Assembly (NCBI GenBank): GCA_022651245.1
Contig: JALCQM010000011.1
Span: forward strand, 1 to 64,000
Source of the DNA: Lactobacillus sp.
Lineage (GTDB): Bacteria > Bacillota > Bacilli > Lactobacillales > Lactobacillaceae
Direction: 5' to 3'
Length of the DNA: 64,000 bases
The notes beneath the pieces were generated by a model. It was not told the DNA's origin. It saw nothing but the letters and a program-made list of their open reading frames with translations, and ran no database searches. How positions within the stretch are numbered: the stretch's first letter is position 1; each line of letters begins with the position of its first letter. Positions 37,033 to 45,299 of this stretch are shown here, one piece after another. Made by a program: the position numbers and the translations under genes.

Positions 37033-37977
37033 ATGCTGGCAATTGTGATTGGTTTGATCATTGGGTTTGGCATTCCGGTCCAAACCGCGATCAATTCTCG
37101 TTTACGTGACGCCGTTGGGTCGCCGTTTTGGTCCTCATTGATCTCGTTTGCGATCGGGACCGTCGGCTTGGCCGTGGCGACGCTCCTCAGTGGGGCAGCG
37201 TTGTTGCCGTCGGCGCAAGTGATCGCGGCCCAGCCGTGGTGGTTGTGGCTAGGCGGCTTGTTCGGGGTCGTTTATTTAACCAGTAATATCTTATTATTCC
37301 CGAAGTTGGGAAGCGTGCAAACGGTGATTTTTCCCGTCACCGGACAGATCTTGATGGGACTGTTGATCGATAACGGCGGGTGGTTTGCGGCGCCTGTGCA
37401 ATCCTTGACCGTTATGCGTGTGCTTGGTGCTGTTTTGGTGGTCGGCGGGGTATTGATCACCGTCGCCTTGCCAGCATTCTTGGCCCGTCAGCACGATTTT
37501 GGCGGCGGTCAGGAATTGGTGCCTCAAGGCGCGAACTTGTGGTTGTGGCGGCTGTTAGGCATCATTGCTGGGATGTTATCGGCGAGCCAAACTGCGGTCA
37601 ACGGGCACCTCGGCGTGGTGTTGGGCTCAACGGCGCAAAGTGCGTTGATCTCCTTTGCGATTGGGACCGTGATCTTGGTCGTGATCGTCGCGATCTTACA
37701 CCCGCATTTTACCCTCGCGCAAACGCGGCCGACGCATCGCTGGTGGATGTGGATCGGTGGGTTGCTCGGGGCCACGTTCGTCTTGGGTAACGCCTATTTG
37801 GCGCCGACGATCGGGACAGGGCTAGCAGTCGTGATCGTCTTGGTCGGGTTGATGGTCGGGAGTTTAGCGATCGATCAATTCGGCTGGCTTTCCGCGCCGC
37901 GCAGCCCAGTGTCGAAGGTGCAGCTGCTAGGGCTGTTAATCATGATCCTCGGCGTGGTTGCGATTCGCCTTTTGTAA
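37033..37977 (+). CDS. DMT-family transporter of the DUF606/YdcZ type
   Basis: The membrane protein has about ten helices in two homologous halves. The repeats are visible as PVQTAINSRLRDAVGSPFWSSLISFAIGT near the start and SQTAVNGHLGVVLGSTAQSALISFAIGT near residue 195, which is the DUF606 signature. ATG 37033 is chosen because AAGAAGGGG lies directly upstream; a GTG 24 bases earlier would add a hydrophilic octapeptide. The substrate is unknown. Confidence 0.85.
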   Translation: MLAIVIGLIIGFGIPVQTAINSRLRDAVGSPFWSSLISFAIGTVGLAVATLLSGAALLPSAQVIAAQPWWLWLGGLFGVVYLTSNILLFPKLGSVQTVIFPVTGQILMGLLIDNGGWFAAPVQSLTVMRVLGAVLVVGGVLITVALPAFLARQHDFGGGQELVPQGANLWLWRLLGIIAGMLSASQTAVNGHLGVVLGSTAQSALISFAIGTVILVVIVAILHPHFTLAQTRPTHRWWMWIGGLLGATFVLGNAYLAPTIGTGLAVVIVLVGLMVGSLAIDQFGWLSAPRSPVSKVQLLGLLIMILGVVAIRLL

Positions 37978-37991
37978 AAAAATGGGCTTTG

Positions 37992-38025
37992 GCGCTTCGA
38001 TTCCGTGAAATCGAAGCGCTTTTTT
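37992..38025 (+). terminator. Terminator behind the DMT transporter
   Basis: GCGCTTCGATT and AATCGAAGCGC form a perfect 11-base stem with a six-base loop, followed by six T. Confidence 0.93.
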
Positions 38026-38098
38026 GGTGCCGTCAAGTCAAACTCGCGTTGCAGACCTGTGAGCGGTATACTGATAGTACTTGGAGGACGATTAAACT

Positions 38099-38164
38099 GT
38101 GTACGAGCTTTCTTCCTGGCACATATCTGGACGGGTAAAATTTTCCCTCAGATACCGGTTTTAG
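38099..38164 (+). CDS. Possible 21-residue leader peptide upstream of clpX
   Basis: A GTG-started frame of 21 codons follows GGAGG at 38083-38087 with an 11-base gap, and a TATACT at 38067-38072 precedes both. The peptide (MYELSSWHISGRVKF...) matches nothing I recognise. It ends at the base of a predicted hairpin. Short length and a long gap make this tentative. Confidence 0.25.
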   Translation: MYELSSWHISGRVKFSLRYRF

Positions 38165-38227
38165 TCGTGATGCAATGAGAAGATTGCAACCAAGTTTTCA
38201 CTATGTTAGGCTAGACCAAGTCACGAC
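38164..38227 (+). other. Structured leader with nested inverted repeats before clpX
   Basis: GTCGTGA near 38164 pairs with TCACGAC near 38221, and inside it TGCAAT-N6-ATTGCA forms a perfect hairpin. This may be a regulatory fold in the clpX leader or a protein-binding site; I cannot tell which. Confidence 0.4.
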
Positions 38228-38248
38228 CTATGCAGAACCACCCTGTTT

Positions 38249-38257
38249 TGGTATGAT
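38249..38257 (+). promoter_or_regulatory. Extended -10 promoter of clpX
   Basis: TGG followed by TATGAT (38252-38257) lies 27 bases before the clpX ATG. The -35 region (TATGCA) is poor. Confidence 0.5.
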
Positions 38258-38284
38258 GAAGATAACAAGAAGGGGTTGAAAAAT

Positions 38285-39541
38285 ATGTTTGACAACGTTG
38301 AGACCACTGGTCCAGTGACTTGCAGTTTCTGCGGGAAGTCTCAGGACCAAGTGAAGAAGATCGTTGCTGGCCCTGGCGTATATATTTGTAACGAATGTAT
38401 CGAGTTATGCAAGCAGATCATCGATGAAGAGTTCAAAGAAGATGCGTACCAGAACCTGTTAGAGGTCCCGAAGCCAATCGAGATCTTGAAGATCTTGAAT
38501 GACTACGTGATCGGCCAAGATGACGCCAAGCGCGCGTTGTCGGTTGCCGTGTATAACCACTACAAGCGGGTCAACCAGATGGAAGTCGCTGAAAAAGACG
38601 ATACGGAATTGCAAAAGTCCAACATCGCCTTGATCGGCCCGACCGGTTCTGGGAAGACGTTCTTGGCGCAAAGCCTGGCGCGGATCTTGAACGTCCCGTT
38701 CGCGATCGCGGATGCGACGACCTTAACCGAAGCCGGTTATGTCGGTGAAGACGTCGAGAATATTCTGCTGAAGCTATTGCAAAGTGCAGACTACGACGTT
38801 GAGCGGGCCCAAAAGGGGATCATCTATATCGATGAAATCGATAAGATCGCCAAGAAATCGGAGAACGTCTCGATCACGCGTGATGTGTCTGGCGAAGGGG
38901 TTCAGCAAGCCTTGCTGAAGATCTTGGAAGGCACGATCGCCAACGTGCCACCTCAAGGCGGTCGTAAGCACCCGCAACAAGAATTCATCCAGATCGATAC
39001 GACGAACATCTTGTTCATCGTTGGCGGGGCCTTCGACGGCATCGAACAGATCGTGAAGAACCGGATGGGCGAAAAGGTCATCGGTTTCGGCGCGAATTCG
39101 GATGAAGCCAAGGGTTACGATGAATCCAAGTCTGTGATGCAGCAGATCGTGCCAGAAGACTTGATGAAATTCGGGATCATCCCCGAATTCATCGGGCGGA
39201 TCCCGATCATTGCGGCGTTAGAGAAGCTGACTGAAGACGACTTGGTTCGGATCTTGACCGAACCAAAGAACGCCTTGGTCAAGCAGTATCAGAAGTTGTT
39301 GTCCTTGGATGACACGACGCTGGAATTCACGAACCCAGCCTTGCACGCGATCGCGCATCAAGCGATCGAGCGCGATACCGGTGCACGTGGCTTACGGTCG
39401 ATCATCGAAGCCGTGATGCAAGATCTAATGTTTGAATTGCCGAGCCGCCCAGAAGTGGCTAAGGCAGTGGTGACTAAGGCCGCTGTTGAAGGTAAAGGGG
39501 CACCAGAAATGATCTTAGAAGACGGTCAAGAGGCTTCTTAA
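38285..39541 (+). CDS. clpX: ATP-dependent Clp protease ATP-binding subunit ClpX
   Basis: ClpX unfolds substrates and feeds them to ClpP. An N-terminal zinc-binding domain with CSFCGK and CNECIELC leads a AAA+ module: Walker A GPTGSGKT near residue 120, Walker [10 protein letters not shown] near 180, the pore loop GYVGEDVE and sensor 2 region GARGLRS. The start is ATG 38285, nine bases after AAGGGG; the TTG nine bases earlier lies too close to that site. Length is 418 residues. Confidence 0.96.
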   Translation: MFDNVETTGPVTCSFCGKSQDQVKKIVAGPGVYICNECIELCKQIIDEEFKEDAYQNLLEVPKPIEILKILNDYVIGQDDAKRALSVAVYNHYKRVNQMEVAEKDDTELQKSNIALIGPTGSGKTFLAQSLARILNVPFAIADATTLTEAGYVGEDVENILLKLLQSADYDVERAQKGIIYIDEIDKIAKKSENVSITRDVSGEGVQQALLKILEGTIANVPPQGGRKHPQQEFIQIDTTNILFIVGGAFDGIEQIVKNRMGEKVIGFGANSDEAKGYDESKSVMQQIVPEDLMKFGIIPEFIGRIPIIAALEKLTEDDLVRILTEPKNALVKQYQKLLSLDDTTLEFTNPALHAIAHQAIERDTGARGLRSIIEAVMQDLMFELPSRPEVAKAVVTKAAVEGKGAPEMILEDGQEAS

Positions 39542-39549
39542 GCAATCAA

Positions 39550-39588
39550 AATAAGGCGAGTGGCTGCTGCCACCCGCCTTATTTTGTT
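39550..39588 (+). terminator. Terminator of clpX
   Basis: AATAAGGCGAGTGG faces CCACCCGCCTTATT with a T-rich tail, just behind the stop codon. Confidence 0.85.
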
Positions 39589-39592
39589 TGTC

Positions 39593-39906
39593 AAAAAAAA
39601 GGCGGCGCGACTAAACTCGTCGCACCGCCTCCGGACAGGTCCAGGCCACCTGCATGAAGCAAGTCTGGACTGTGTCACCACCAGGTTCACACTGAGTCTC
39701 TTGGAATGCCTCTCGGCAAGCCGGACTCTGCTGTGGAAGCCGATGGGATCACCTACCAAGTAGGCGTGCAAGCGTCCCATTGCGTTGACGCCTCACCATC
39801 ACCCGCGCTCTAGAAACGTGGGGACATCGTGAGCCTGCGTCGTGATGCGCAATGACCGGTACTTGCTTGCCAGCGTCAACACGCGCTGGCGCTATCGATT
39901 TCCACA
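39593..39906 (-). ncRNA. Unassigned structured RNA of about 310 bases
   Basis: A minus-strand transcription unit without a reading frame lies between clpX and ysxC. Its promoter has TTGCAA (39939-39934), a 16-base spacer and an extended TGC-TATAAT (39917-39912). It ends in a strong terminator: GGCGGTGCGACGAG paired with the complementary arm around TTTAG, then eight T (39593-39630). Inside, several hairpins form, including GCCAGCG/CGCTGGC, ATTGCG/CGCAAT, CCTAC/GTAGG within ATGGGA/TCCCAT, and GTCCAG/CTGGAC. It lacks the conserved words of RNase P RNA, tmRNA and SRP RNA. Confidence 0.65.
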
Positions 39907-39911
39907 CTCTT

Positions 39912-39939
39912 ATTATAGCAGATCCGCCAAACTTTGCAA
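39912..39939 (-). promoter_or_regulatory. Strong minus-strand promoter of the unassigned RNA
   Basis: Read on the minus strand, TTGCAA and TATAAT are 16 bases apart, with TGC immediately before the -10. It is among the best promoters in the window. Confidence 0.8.
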
Positions 39940-40151
39940 GCGTTTTCTTCAATAAAAATAACAAATTTTTCTCGGCTAAGACCACAACGAATTGGCATAG
40001 CTAAAACCTGCTCTCCTACCAAGGGTAAGGTTAAATAACGTTGGGGCAACTGCTCGTCCAAGCCGGGCGACCGCCACCGCGTCATGTGTTTGTCACTAGG
40101 TGCGACGCACGAGGTATGCTAAACTAGAGCGGTGAGATTGGAGTGAAATGC

Positions 40152-40751
40152 GTGAAAGTAAACAACGTAGAACTGACGATCAGTGCCGTGAGTGCCAAGC
40201 AGTATCCCGATACTGGCTTTCCGGAGATCGCCTTCGTCGGCCGCAGTAACGTCGGTAAGTCGAGTTTGATCAATAAGCTGATCGACCGCAAAGCCATGGC
40301 CCGGACCTCGAGCGTGCCGGGGAAGACCCAGACGCTGAATTTTTATTTGCTCGAAGACAGCCTGTACTTCGTGGACGTGCCGGGGTATGGCTTCGCCAAG
40401 GTGTCCAAGGCGGACCGGGCGAAGTTTGCGACCATGATCGAGGAGTACCTGACGACGCGTGGGCAGTTGCGTGGGGTGGTGCAGCTGGTCGACGCGCGTC
40501 ACGCGCCCAGCGCCGATGATGTCAGCATGTACCAGTACCTCAAGTATTACCATGTGAAGACGTTGGTCATCGCGACCAAGATCGATAAGACCAGTCGTGC
40601 CAAGCGCGCCAGCGTGATCAAGACGATCAAGCAAACACTCGATTTGAACCAAACAGACGAGCTGATCCTGTTTTCCGCTGAGACAGGGGAAGGTAAGGCC
40701 CAAGTCTGGAAGTGGTTGGAACAAACGGCAGGTTTTGTGGGGGAAGCATAA
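40152..40751 (+). CDS. ysxC: Ribosome biogenesis GTPase YsxC/EngB
   Basis: YsxC is an essential GTPase for 50S assembly. G motifs are in normal order: FVGRSNVGKSSLIN near residue 30, the switch TSSVPGKTQTLN, VDVPGYGFAK near 75, TKIDK near 142 and SAETGEG near 175. GTG 40152 is preferred because GGAG lies eight bases upstream; the GTG nine bases earlier is too close. Length is 199 residues. It is separated from clpX by the RNA gene on the opposite strand. Confidence 0.94.
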   Translation: MKVNNVELTISAVSAKQYPDTGFPEIAFVGRSNVGKSSLINKLIDRKAMARTSSVPGKTQTLNFYLLEDSLYFVDVPGYGFAKVSKADRAKFATMIEEYLTTRGQLRGVVQLVDARHAPSADDVSMYQYLKYYHVKTLVIATKIDKTSRAKRASVIKTIKQTLDLNQTDELILFSAETGEGKAQVWKWLEQTAGFVGEA

Positions 40752-41035
40752 TGGAACTTAACGATTATCAAAAAGAAGCGAACAAGACGCTCGCTGGCAA
40801 TGAGCACGTGTTGACGAACTTGGCGCTAGGTTTGAGCAGTGATGCTGGCCAAGTGGTCGACTCGATCAAGCGCTACACGTTCCAAGGACAGGACTTGAAC
40901 AAAGATAAGCTGCAACACGAGCTCGGCGATGTTTTGTGGTACTTATCGCAGATTGCTTTGTGGGCAGACATCGACTTCGAAGCGGTAGGGCAAGCCAACC
41001 TGGAGTCGCTTGCCAAGCGCTACCCGCAAAAATAA
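40751..41035 (+). CDS. MazG-like nucleotide pyrophosphohydrolase
   Basis: The 94-residue all-alpha protein has the MazG fold's metal-binding signature: LGLSSDAGQVVDSIKR, the equivalent of GEExxE, followed by HELGDVLWYLSQIALW. Members hydrolyse nucleoside triphosphates, often house-cleaning of abnormal ones. The ATG shares one base with the ysxC stop, so it is coupled to the GTPase. The first acidic motif is weaker than in typical MazG, so activity is not certain. Confidence 0.82.
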   Translation: MELNDYQKEANKTLAGNEHVLTNLALGLSSDAGQVVDSIKRYTFQGQDLNKDKLQHELGDVLWYLSQIALWADIDFEAVGQANLESLAKRYPQK

Positions 41036-41088
41036 TCAGCTGTCAGGCGCCTGCGATTCTGTAGGCAGAAAGCTAAGAGGCAAACAAA

Positions 41089-41277
41089 ATGGCTAAAGCA
41101 GAAAAGCGCTTTGTTGCGATCGAAAAAACCACGACCGCAGGCGCGCATGTCGTTGACGTCTTCGTCGATCGCCAAACCCGGGTCCAATACCTTGCCGTGT
41201 CGATCTCTGGTGGCGGTGGGTTGACCGTCTTGGTCGATGCTCAAGGCAAGCCATTGCTGTATGACGGTGACTTCTAG
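41089..41277 (+). CDS. DUF6440 family small protein
   Basis: The 62-residue protein matches the DUF6440 pattern: an early charged strand (KRFVAIEKT), VDVFVDRQTRVQYLAVS, GGGGLTVLVDAQGKPLLY. The function is unknown. It has its own ribosome binding site (AAGAGG) and ends just before a long bidirectional terminator. Confidence 0.75.
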   Translation: MAKAEKRFVAIEKTTTAGAHVVDVFVDRQTRVQYLAVSISGGGGLTVLVDAQGKPLLYDGDF

Positions 41278-41280
41278 CAC

Positions 41281-41323
41281 CAAAATAAGAGGATCTGCCA
41301 CAGCGGCAGATCCTCTTATTTTG
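41281..41323. terminator. Bidirectional terminator between convergent genes
   Basis: A perfect 19-base stem (41281-41299 with 41305-41323, CAAAATAAGAGGATCTGCC) has A and T tails. The last codons of the antiporter gene lie inside it. Confidence 0.95.
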
Positions 41324-42476
41324 GTGAAACGGGAGTTGGGTCCGCAGACGCATGCTTCAACAAGAATGGAGCCAGTAAGGTGGTGATGATGATCACCGCG
41401 ATCATGACCGAATAATCTTGGCGCCCTAACAGGTGTGCTTGATAACCGATCTGCGCGACGATCAGTGCCATTTCGCCGCGGGACACCATCCCCGCACCGA
41501 CGAAGTACGCCTCAGGCATGGTGAAGCTAGCCAGGCGCGCCCCGCCGCCGGCCCCGAACAGTTTGCTGGCGACCGCAGCCAGGGTCAAAACGAGGATAAA
41601 GCCGAGCTGGCTGCCCATACCATTCATCGTCAGGCTCAAGCCGATGCTGACGAAGAAAACCGGAATAAACACCGCGTAGCCGATCGGTTCGAGGTGGGCG
41701 GCGACGGTGTGCCGGGCGGTGGTTTGGCCGATGGCAATCCCGGCGAAAAAGGCGCCAACCGCCGCGCTGAGGCCGACAAAATCCGCCACATAGGCCATCC
41801 CAAAACATAAGATCAACGCGATCAAGGTTTCCCCGACCGGCAGCAATAAAGCCGCCCCTAGCCGCGCCATGATCGGGGCGAGAAAGCGGACCACGACGTA
41901 GATACCGACGAAGTATAAGGCTTGTTCGGCAAACCGCAAGACTAGCGGAATGCTCGGCCCGGCGCTGGCCCCAAGGGTGGCGACCATTAGGCTCAATAAC
42001 ACCACCGCCAAGACATCGTCGACGACCGCCGCGCCTAGGATCGTGGCGGCGCCTTTGCCTTCCATTTGCCCAAGCTCTTTCATTACCGCTACGGAAATCG
42101 ACACCGAGGTGGCAGCGAAAATCACCCCGACAAAGAGGCTTTCCTTCCAAGGCAACCCAAAAATCAAGGCGACGCCGCCAGTCAACACGATGGGTAACAG
42201 CATACCGATGACCGCGACCAACACGCTGGGGCGCAGGTATTTTTTCAATAAGCCGAGGTCGCTTTCGATCCCGGCTAAAAACATCAAGCAGATCACCCCG
42301 ATCTCGGCGAAATCATGGATAAAGGCTGTCGGGTGCAGCCAGCCCAGTAGCGCCGGGCCGAGCACGATGCCGGCCGCTAGCTGCCCGAGCACAGCCGGAA
42401 TGCCGCAGCGCACGCTGATGTGACCGATCAACGTTGTTGCGATCAAGATCAAAACTAAGTCGCCTAAAAATGTCAT
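41316..42476 (-). CDS. CPA2-type cation:proton antiporter
   Basis: The 386-residue protein has about twelve hydrophobic segments and the monovalent cation:proton antiporter-2 pattern: an early FGIPAVLGQ-type segment (RCGIPAVLGQLAAGIVLGP), EIGVICLMFLAGIESD near residue 55, and the ion-site stretch GAAVVDDVLAVVLLS near 150 with two adjacent Asp. It lacks the C-terminal TrkA-N domain of larger homologues. Expression probably depends on the attenuator in its leader. Confidence 0.87.
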   Translation of the reverse strand: MTFLGDLVLILIATTLIGHISVRCGIPAVLGQLAAGIVLGPALLGWLHPTAFIHDFAEIGVICLMFLAGIESDLGLLKKYLRPSVLVAVIGMLLPIVLTGGVALIFGLPWKESLFVGVIFAATSVSISVAVMKELGQMEGKGAATILGAAVVDDVLAVVLLSLMVATLGASAGPSIPLVLRFAEQALYFVGIYVVVRFLAPIMARLGAALLLPVGETLIALILCFGMAYVADFVGLSAAVGAFFAGIAIGQTTARHTVAAHLEPIGYAVFIPVFFVSIGLSLTMNGMGSQLGFILVLTLAAVASKLFGAGGGARLASFTMPEAYFVGAGMVSRGEMALIVAQIGYQAHLLGRQDYSVMIAVIIITTLLAPFLLKHASADPTPVSPK

Positions 42477-42479
42477 TCA

Positions 42480-42582
42480 AGTCCTCCTCAATAAAAAAAG
42501 TGCCAAAGAACCTCTTTTCCGCCCCGAAAAGAGAAGTTCCTTGGCACTTTGCCAACCGTTTGGTCAATAAATTGTATATAAT
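42480..42582 (-). promoter_or_regulatory. Attenuator leader of the antiporter gene
   Basis: Read on the minus strand, a leader of about 100 bases contains CCAAACGGTTGG, then TTGGCA-AAG-TGCCAA, then a long terminator stem. In that stem AAAGTGCCAA pairs with TTGGCACTTT and CTCTTTTC with GAAAAGAG, followed by seven T and the ribosome binding site. The second hairpin uses the same TGCCAA as the terminator, so the two are mutually exclusive. This is the design of a riboswitch or protein-controlled attenuator; the signal is unknown. Confidence 0.7.
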
Positions 42583-42611
42583 ATTGTAGCAAAATGAGCT
42601 GTAGGTGTCAA
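42583..42611 (-). promoter_or_regulatory. Consensus promoter of the antiporter gene
   Basis: On the minus strand a perfect TTGACA (42611-42606), a 17-base spacer and TACAAT (42588-42583) preceded by TGC form a very strong promoter. Confidence 0.88.
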
Positions 42612-42705
42612 TTAACTGAAACCAGGCGCAAGCGGGATGACCTTTGTCATGGCTAAATGATGACAGGCGTGACTAGGAGGCCCGCTAGTAAGCGCCCTAA
42701 AACAG

Positions 42706-42763
42706 ATAAGAGGCGGCCCTTGTGCAACCCTAAATTGGGGGGTTCACAAGGGCCGCCTCTTAT
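42706..42763. terminator. Long hairpin terminator behind the CadD-like gene
   Basis: ATAAGAGGCGGCCCTTGTG and its exact complement (42745-42763) form a 19-base stem; the loop itself pairs AACCC with GGGTT. It serves the minus-strand transporter. Confidence 0.88.
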
Positions 42764-42785
42764 GCTGGTTAGGGTCTCAGCCTAC

Positions 42786-43355
42786 TTACAGCCAGCTCAA
42801 AACGTGCGTGATCAAGCCGCTGTCCCAGAAGACATACAGGCCGATCAAGATGTAGCAAGCCTTCATCAAAGGTTCGCCGTAGCGGTCCATGACCTTGGTG
42901 ACGACAGGGATGTCTGCGATCAGCTTGAGTACAGCGACCACTAAAAGCGTCAAGACGCCGATGAAAATCAAGGTCTCGCCAAAATGCGGCAAGGTCTCGC
43001 CGGCCAACACTGGCAAGAAGATCGACAAGTTACACCCGGCGCAAACCGACAAATAGGTGACGAGGACCGTTAATACTGGCCCGCCGTGCGCTTTATCGCC
43101 GGCATCGTCGTCATCATCGTCGTGAAGGGCCATGTAGATCGGCAACACGCCGAGGATCCCGAGGAGCCACTCCGGTAAGAAGGACGCCAACACTTTGCCG
43201 ACCGCAAAACTCAAGGTCAACAGGATCAAAGTCCCGAGTAAGTAGCCCAGCATCACTTGTTGGACGCGGTATTTCTTGAGTAAAAATAAGAGCATGAAGA
43301 AAAAGTCTAAATTGACGCTGAGAAACGTCAGCGCAAGGAGCCAATAATTCATCAC
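42786..43355 (-). CDS. CadD-like cadmium resistance family transporter
   Basis: The 189-residue membrane protein has five to six helices and matches the CadD family. It opens with LTFLSVNLDFFFMLLFLLKKY, has ILGVLPIYMAL before a run of six Asp (DDDDDDAGDK, near residues 78-87), then VCAGCNLSIFLPVLAG. A second family member is encoded at 54068. No metal sensor adjoins this copy, so its substrate and control are open. The acidic loop could bind divalent metal. Confidence 0.8.
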   Translation of the reverse strand: MMNYWLLALTFLSVNLDFFFMLLFLLKKYRVQQVMLGYLLGTLILLTLSFAVGKVLASFLPEWLLGILGVLPIYMALHDDDDDDAGDKAHGGPVLTVLVTYLSVCAGCNLSIFLPVLAGETLPHFGETLIFIGVLTLLVVAVLKLIADIPVVTKVMDRYGEPLMKACYILIGLYVFWDSGLITHVLSWL

Positions 43356-43501
43356 TATCCCAACTTTCTAAATCAGTTCGATTTTAGGCCAGTGGCTGAT
43401 GCATGGCAAGAAAAAATTAGTCACTGCTTAACATTTTTTTGCTCAGATTAAAAAATGCCTATTAAAAGGCGTTTTCATCGTCACTATTTGTTAGTTAGGC
43501 C

Positions 43502-43527
43502 GAAAAATCCTTTACTTTGGATTTTTC
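43502..43527. other. Hairpin in the cadD-like/mntH divergent gap
   Basis: GAAAAATCC-N7-GGATTTTTC is a perfect nine-base inverted repeat about 100 bases upstream of the transporter start. It may be a regulator site or a leader hairpin. A second inverted repeat GCCAC-N6-GTGGC lies near 43573. Confidence 0.4.
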
Positions 43528-43627
43528 CGGGAGTATCTTAATTGATGGCTTTATAAAAACTAAATCATTTCGCCACCACCGAGTGGCAGTTGTGTCAATG
43601 ATCGGCACAACAGGAGGGGAAGACATT

Positions 43628-45190
43628 ATGAAGAATTCAGATCCTGGCCGCAAGCATAAGCTGATCGAATATGCGAATGGCCCGTCGTTGGAAGAAATCA
43701 ACGGAACGGTGGAAGTCCCAAAGGGCAAAGGCTTCTGGCGCACCCTTTTCGCCTATTCTGGCCCTGGCGCGTTAGTCGCTGTGGGGTATATGGACCCTGG
43801 TAACTGGTCGACGTCCATCACCGGTGGGCAGAATTTTGGCTACTTGCTGATGACGGTCATCTTGGTTTCCAGTTTGATCGCGATGTTGTTACAGAACATG
43901 GCGGCCAAACTGGGGATCGTGGGCCAAATGGACTTGGCCCAAGCGATTCGGGCGCGGACCAGCAAGACGTTAGGCGTGATCTTATGGATCATGACCGAGC
44001 TGGCGATCATGGCGACGGATATTGCCGAAGTGATCGGCGCGGCGATCGCCTTGTACTTGTTGTTCCACATTCCGTTAGTGATCGCGGTGTTCTTGACCGT
44101 TTTAGACGTGCTGATCTTATTACTGTTGACCAAGATCGGGTTTCGGAAGATCGAAGCGATCGTCGTGTGTTTGATCATGGTGATCTTGTTCGTTTTCGTT
44201 TACCAAGTGGCCTTGTCTGACCCGCAGTGGGGCAGTGTGATCAAGGGCTTGGTGCCTTCCGCAGGCGCGATTGCGACGCACCCGACGGTCAATGGCATGA
44301 CGCCATTGTCTGGGGCGCTAGGGATCATCGGGGCTACCGTGATGCCGCATAATTTGTACCTGCACAGTGCGGTATCGCAAACCCGCCGGATCGACCACAA
44401 TGATGAAGAAGAAGTGGCGACGGCTGTACGTTTTTCCCAGTGGGATTCGAACATTCAGCTGAGTTTCGCCTTCGTCGTCAACTCCTTGTTACTGATCATG
44501 GGCGTGGCTGTGTTCAAGTCTGGTGCCGTCAAGGACCCGTCGTTCTTCGGGCTGTATGAGGCGTTATCAGATACTTCGATGTTGTCCAACGGCGTCTTGA
44601 TCGCCGTGGCGAAGTCAGGGATCTTGTCGATCCTCTTCGCCGTGGCCTTGCTGGCTTCTGGGCAAAACTCCACGATCACCGGGACCTTGACCGGGCAGGT
44701 GATCATGGAAGGGTTTGTGCACATGCGGATGCCGTTGTGGGCGCGCCGGTTAGTGACACGTTTGATCTCGGTGATCCCCGTTTTGATCTGTGTGGCGATG
44801 ACCAGCCGACTGAACAAGGTCGACCAGCACGAGGCGTTGAATACCTTGATGAACAACTCACAAGTGTTCCTAGCCTTTGCGTTACCGTTCTCGATGTTAC
44901 CGCTGTTGATGTTGACCGACAGCAAGGCAGAAATGGGCGGCCGGTTCAAAAACAGCACCTGGGTCAAGGTGTGTGGCTGGATCGCGGTGATCGGCTTGAC
45001 GTTCTTGAACCTGTTGAACCTGCCGGATTCGTTTGCGGCGTTCTTAGGGGCTAACCCGACGGCGGCGGCCTTGCGCGGTGCGCACATTGCCGCTTATATC
45101 GCGATCGTGTTGATCATCGCCTTGTTAGTGTGGTGCCTGTCTGACTTGTACCGTGGTGATAAGCGGTTGGCAGCTGAGGCGAAAAAGTGA
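43628..45190 (+). CDS. mntH: NRAMP family divalent metal transporter
   Basis: The 520-residue protein is a proton-coupled Mn2+/Fe2+ importer of the NRAMP family. The metal-binding helix 1 motif is in AVGYMDPGNWSTS near residue 55 (DPGN). The helix 6 motif is seen in GATVMPHNLYLHSA near 240 (MPH). About eleven helices are visible. The start is ATG 43628, eight bases after AGGAGGGG; the upstream in-frame ATG at 43517 would run through the leader. Lactobacilli accumulate Mn and often carry several NRAMP copies. Confidence 0.92.
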   Translation: MKNSDPGRKHKLIEYANGPSLEEINGTVEVPKGKGFWRTLFAYSGPGALVAVGYMDPGNWSTSITGGQNFGYLLMTVILVSSLIAMLLQNMAAKLGIVGQMDLAQAIRARTSKTLGVILWIMTELAIMATDIAEVIGAAIALYLLFHIPLVIAVFLTVLDVLILLLLTKIGFRKIEAIVVCLIMVILFVFVYQVALSDPQWGSVIKGLVPSAGAIATHPTVNGMTPLSGALGIIGATVMPHNLYLHSAVSQTRRIDHNDEEEVATAVRFSQWDSNIQLSFAFVVNSLLLIMGVAVFKSGAVKDPSFFGLYEALSDTSMLSNGVLIAVAKSGILSILFAVALLASGQNSTITGTLTGQVIMEGFVHMRMPLWARRLVTRLISVIPVLICVAMTSRLNKVDQHEALNTLMNNSQVFLAFALPFSMLPLLMLTDSKAEMGGRFKNSTWVKVCGWIAVIGLTFLNLLNLPDSFAAFLGANPTAAALRGAHIAAYIAIVLIIALLVWCLSDLYRGDKRLAAEAKK

Positions 45191-45299
45191 GTGAAAACTG
45201 GCAACGTAGCGGTAGCCAAGCGGTCTGTATGGCGCAACCGACACTGATTTCAGCGTTGCTCGGACGGCAGGGTTCGTGACGAAGGGAGTGGGGGTAACG

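Noticed and set aside
39593-39906. The RNA gene as RNase P RNA, tmRNA, SRP RNA or 6S RNA
   Set aside because: The conserved GAGGAAAGTCC and ACAGAAA-type words, the tmRNA ends and tag frame, and the SRP GGAAGCAGC loop are absent; 310 bases is longer than usual 6S RNA.
39876-40085. Minus-strand 69-codon frame upstream of the unassigned RNA
   Set aside because: It runs across the strong promoter of the RNA, has no ribosome binding site, and its composition is not coding-like.
43356-43627. A manganese riboswitch (yybP-ykoY type) ahead of mntH
   Set aside because: I could not find the conserved loops of that riboswitch; only simple inverted repeats are present.
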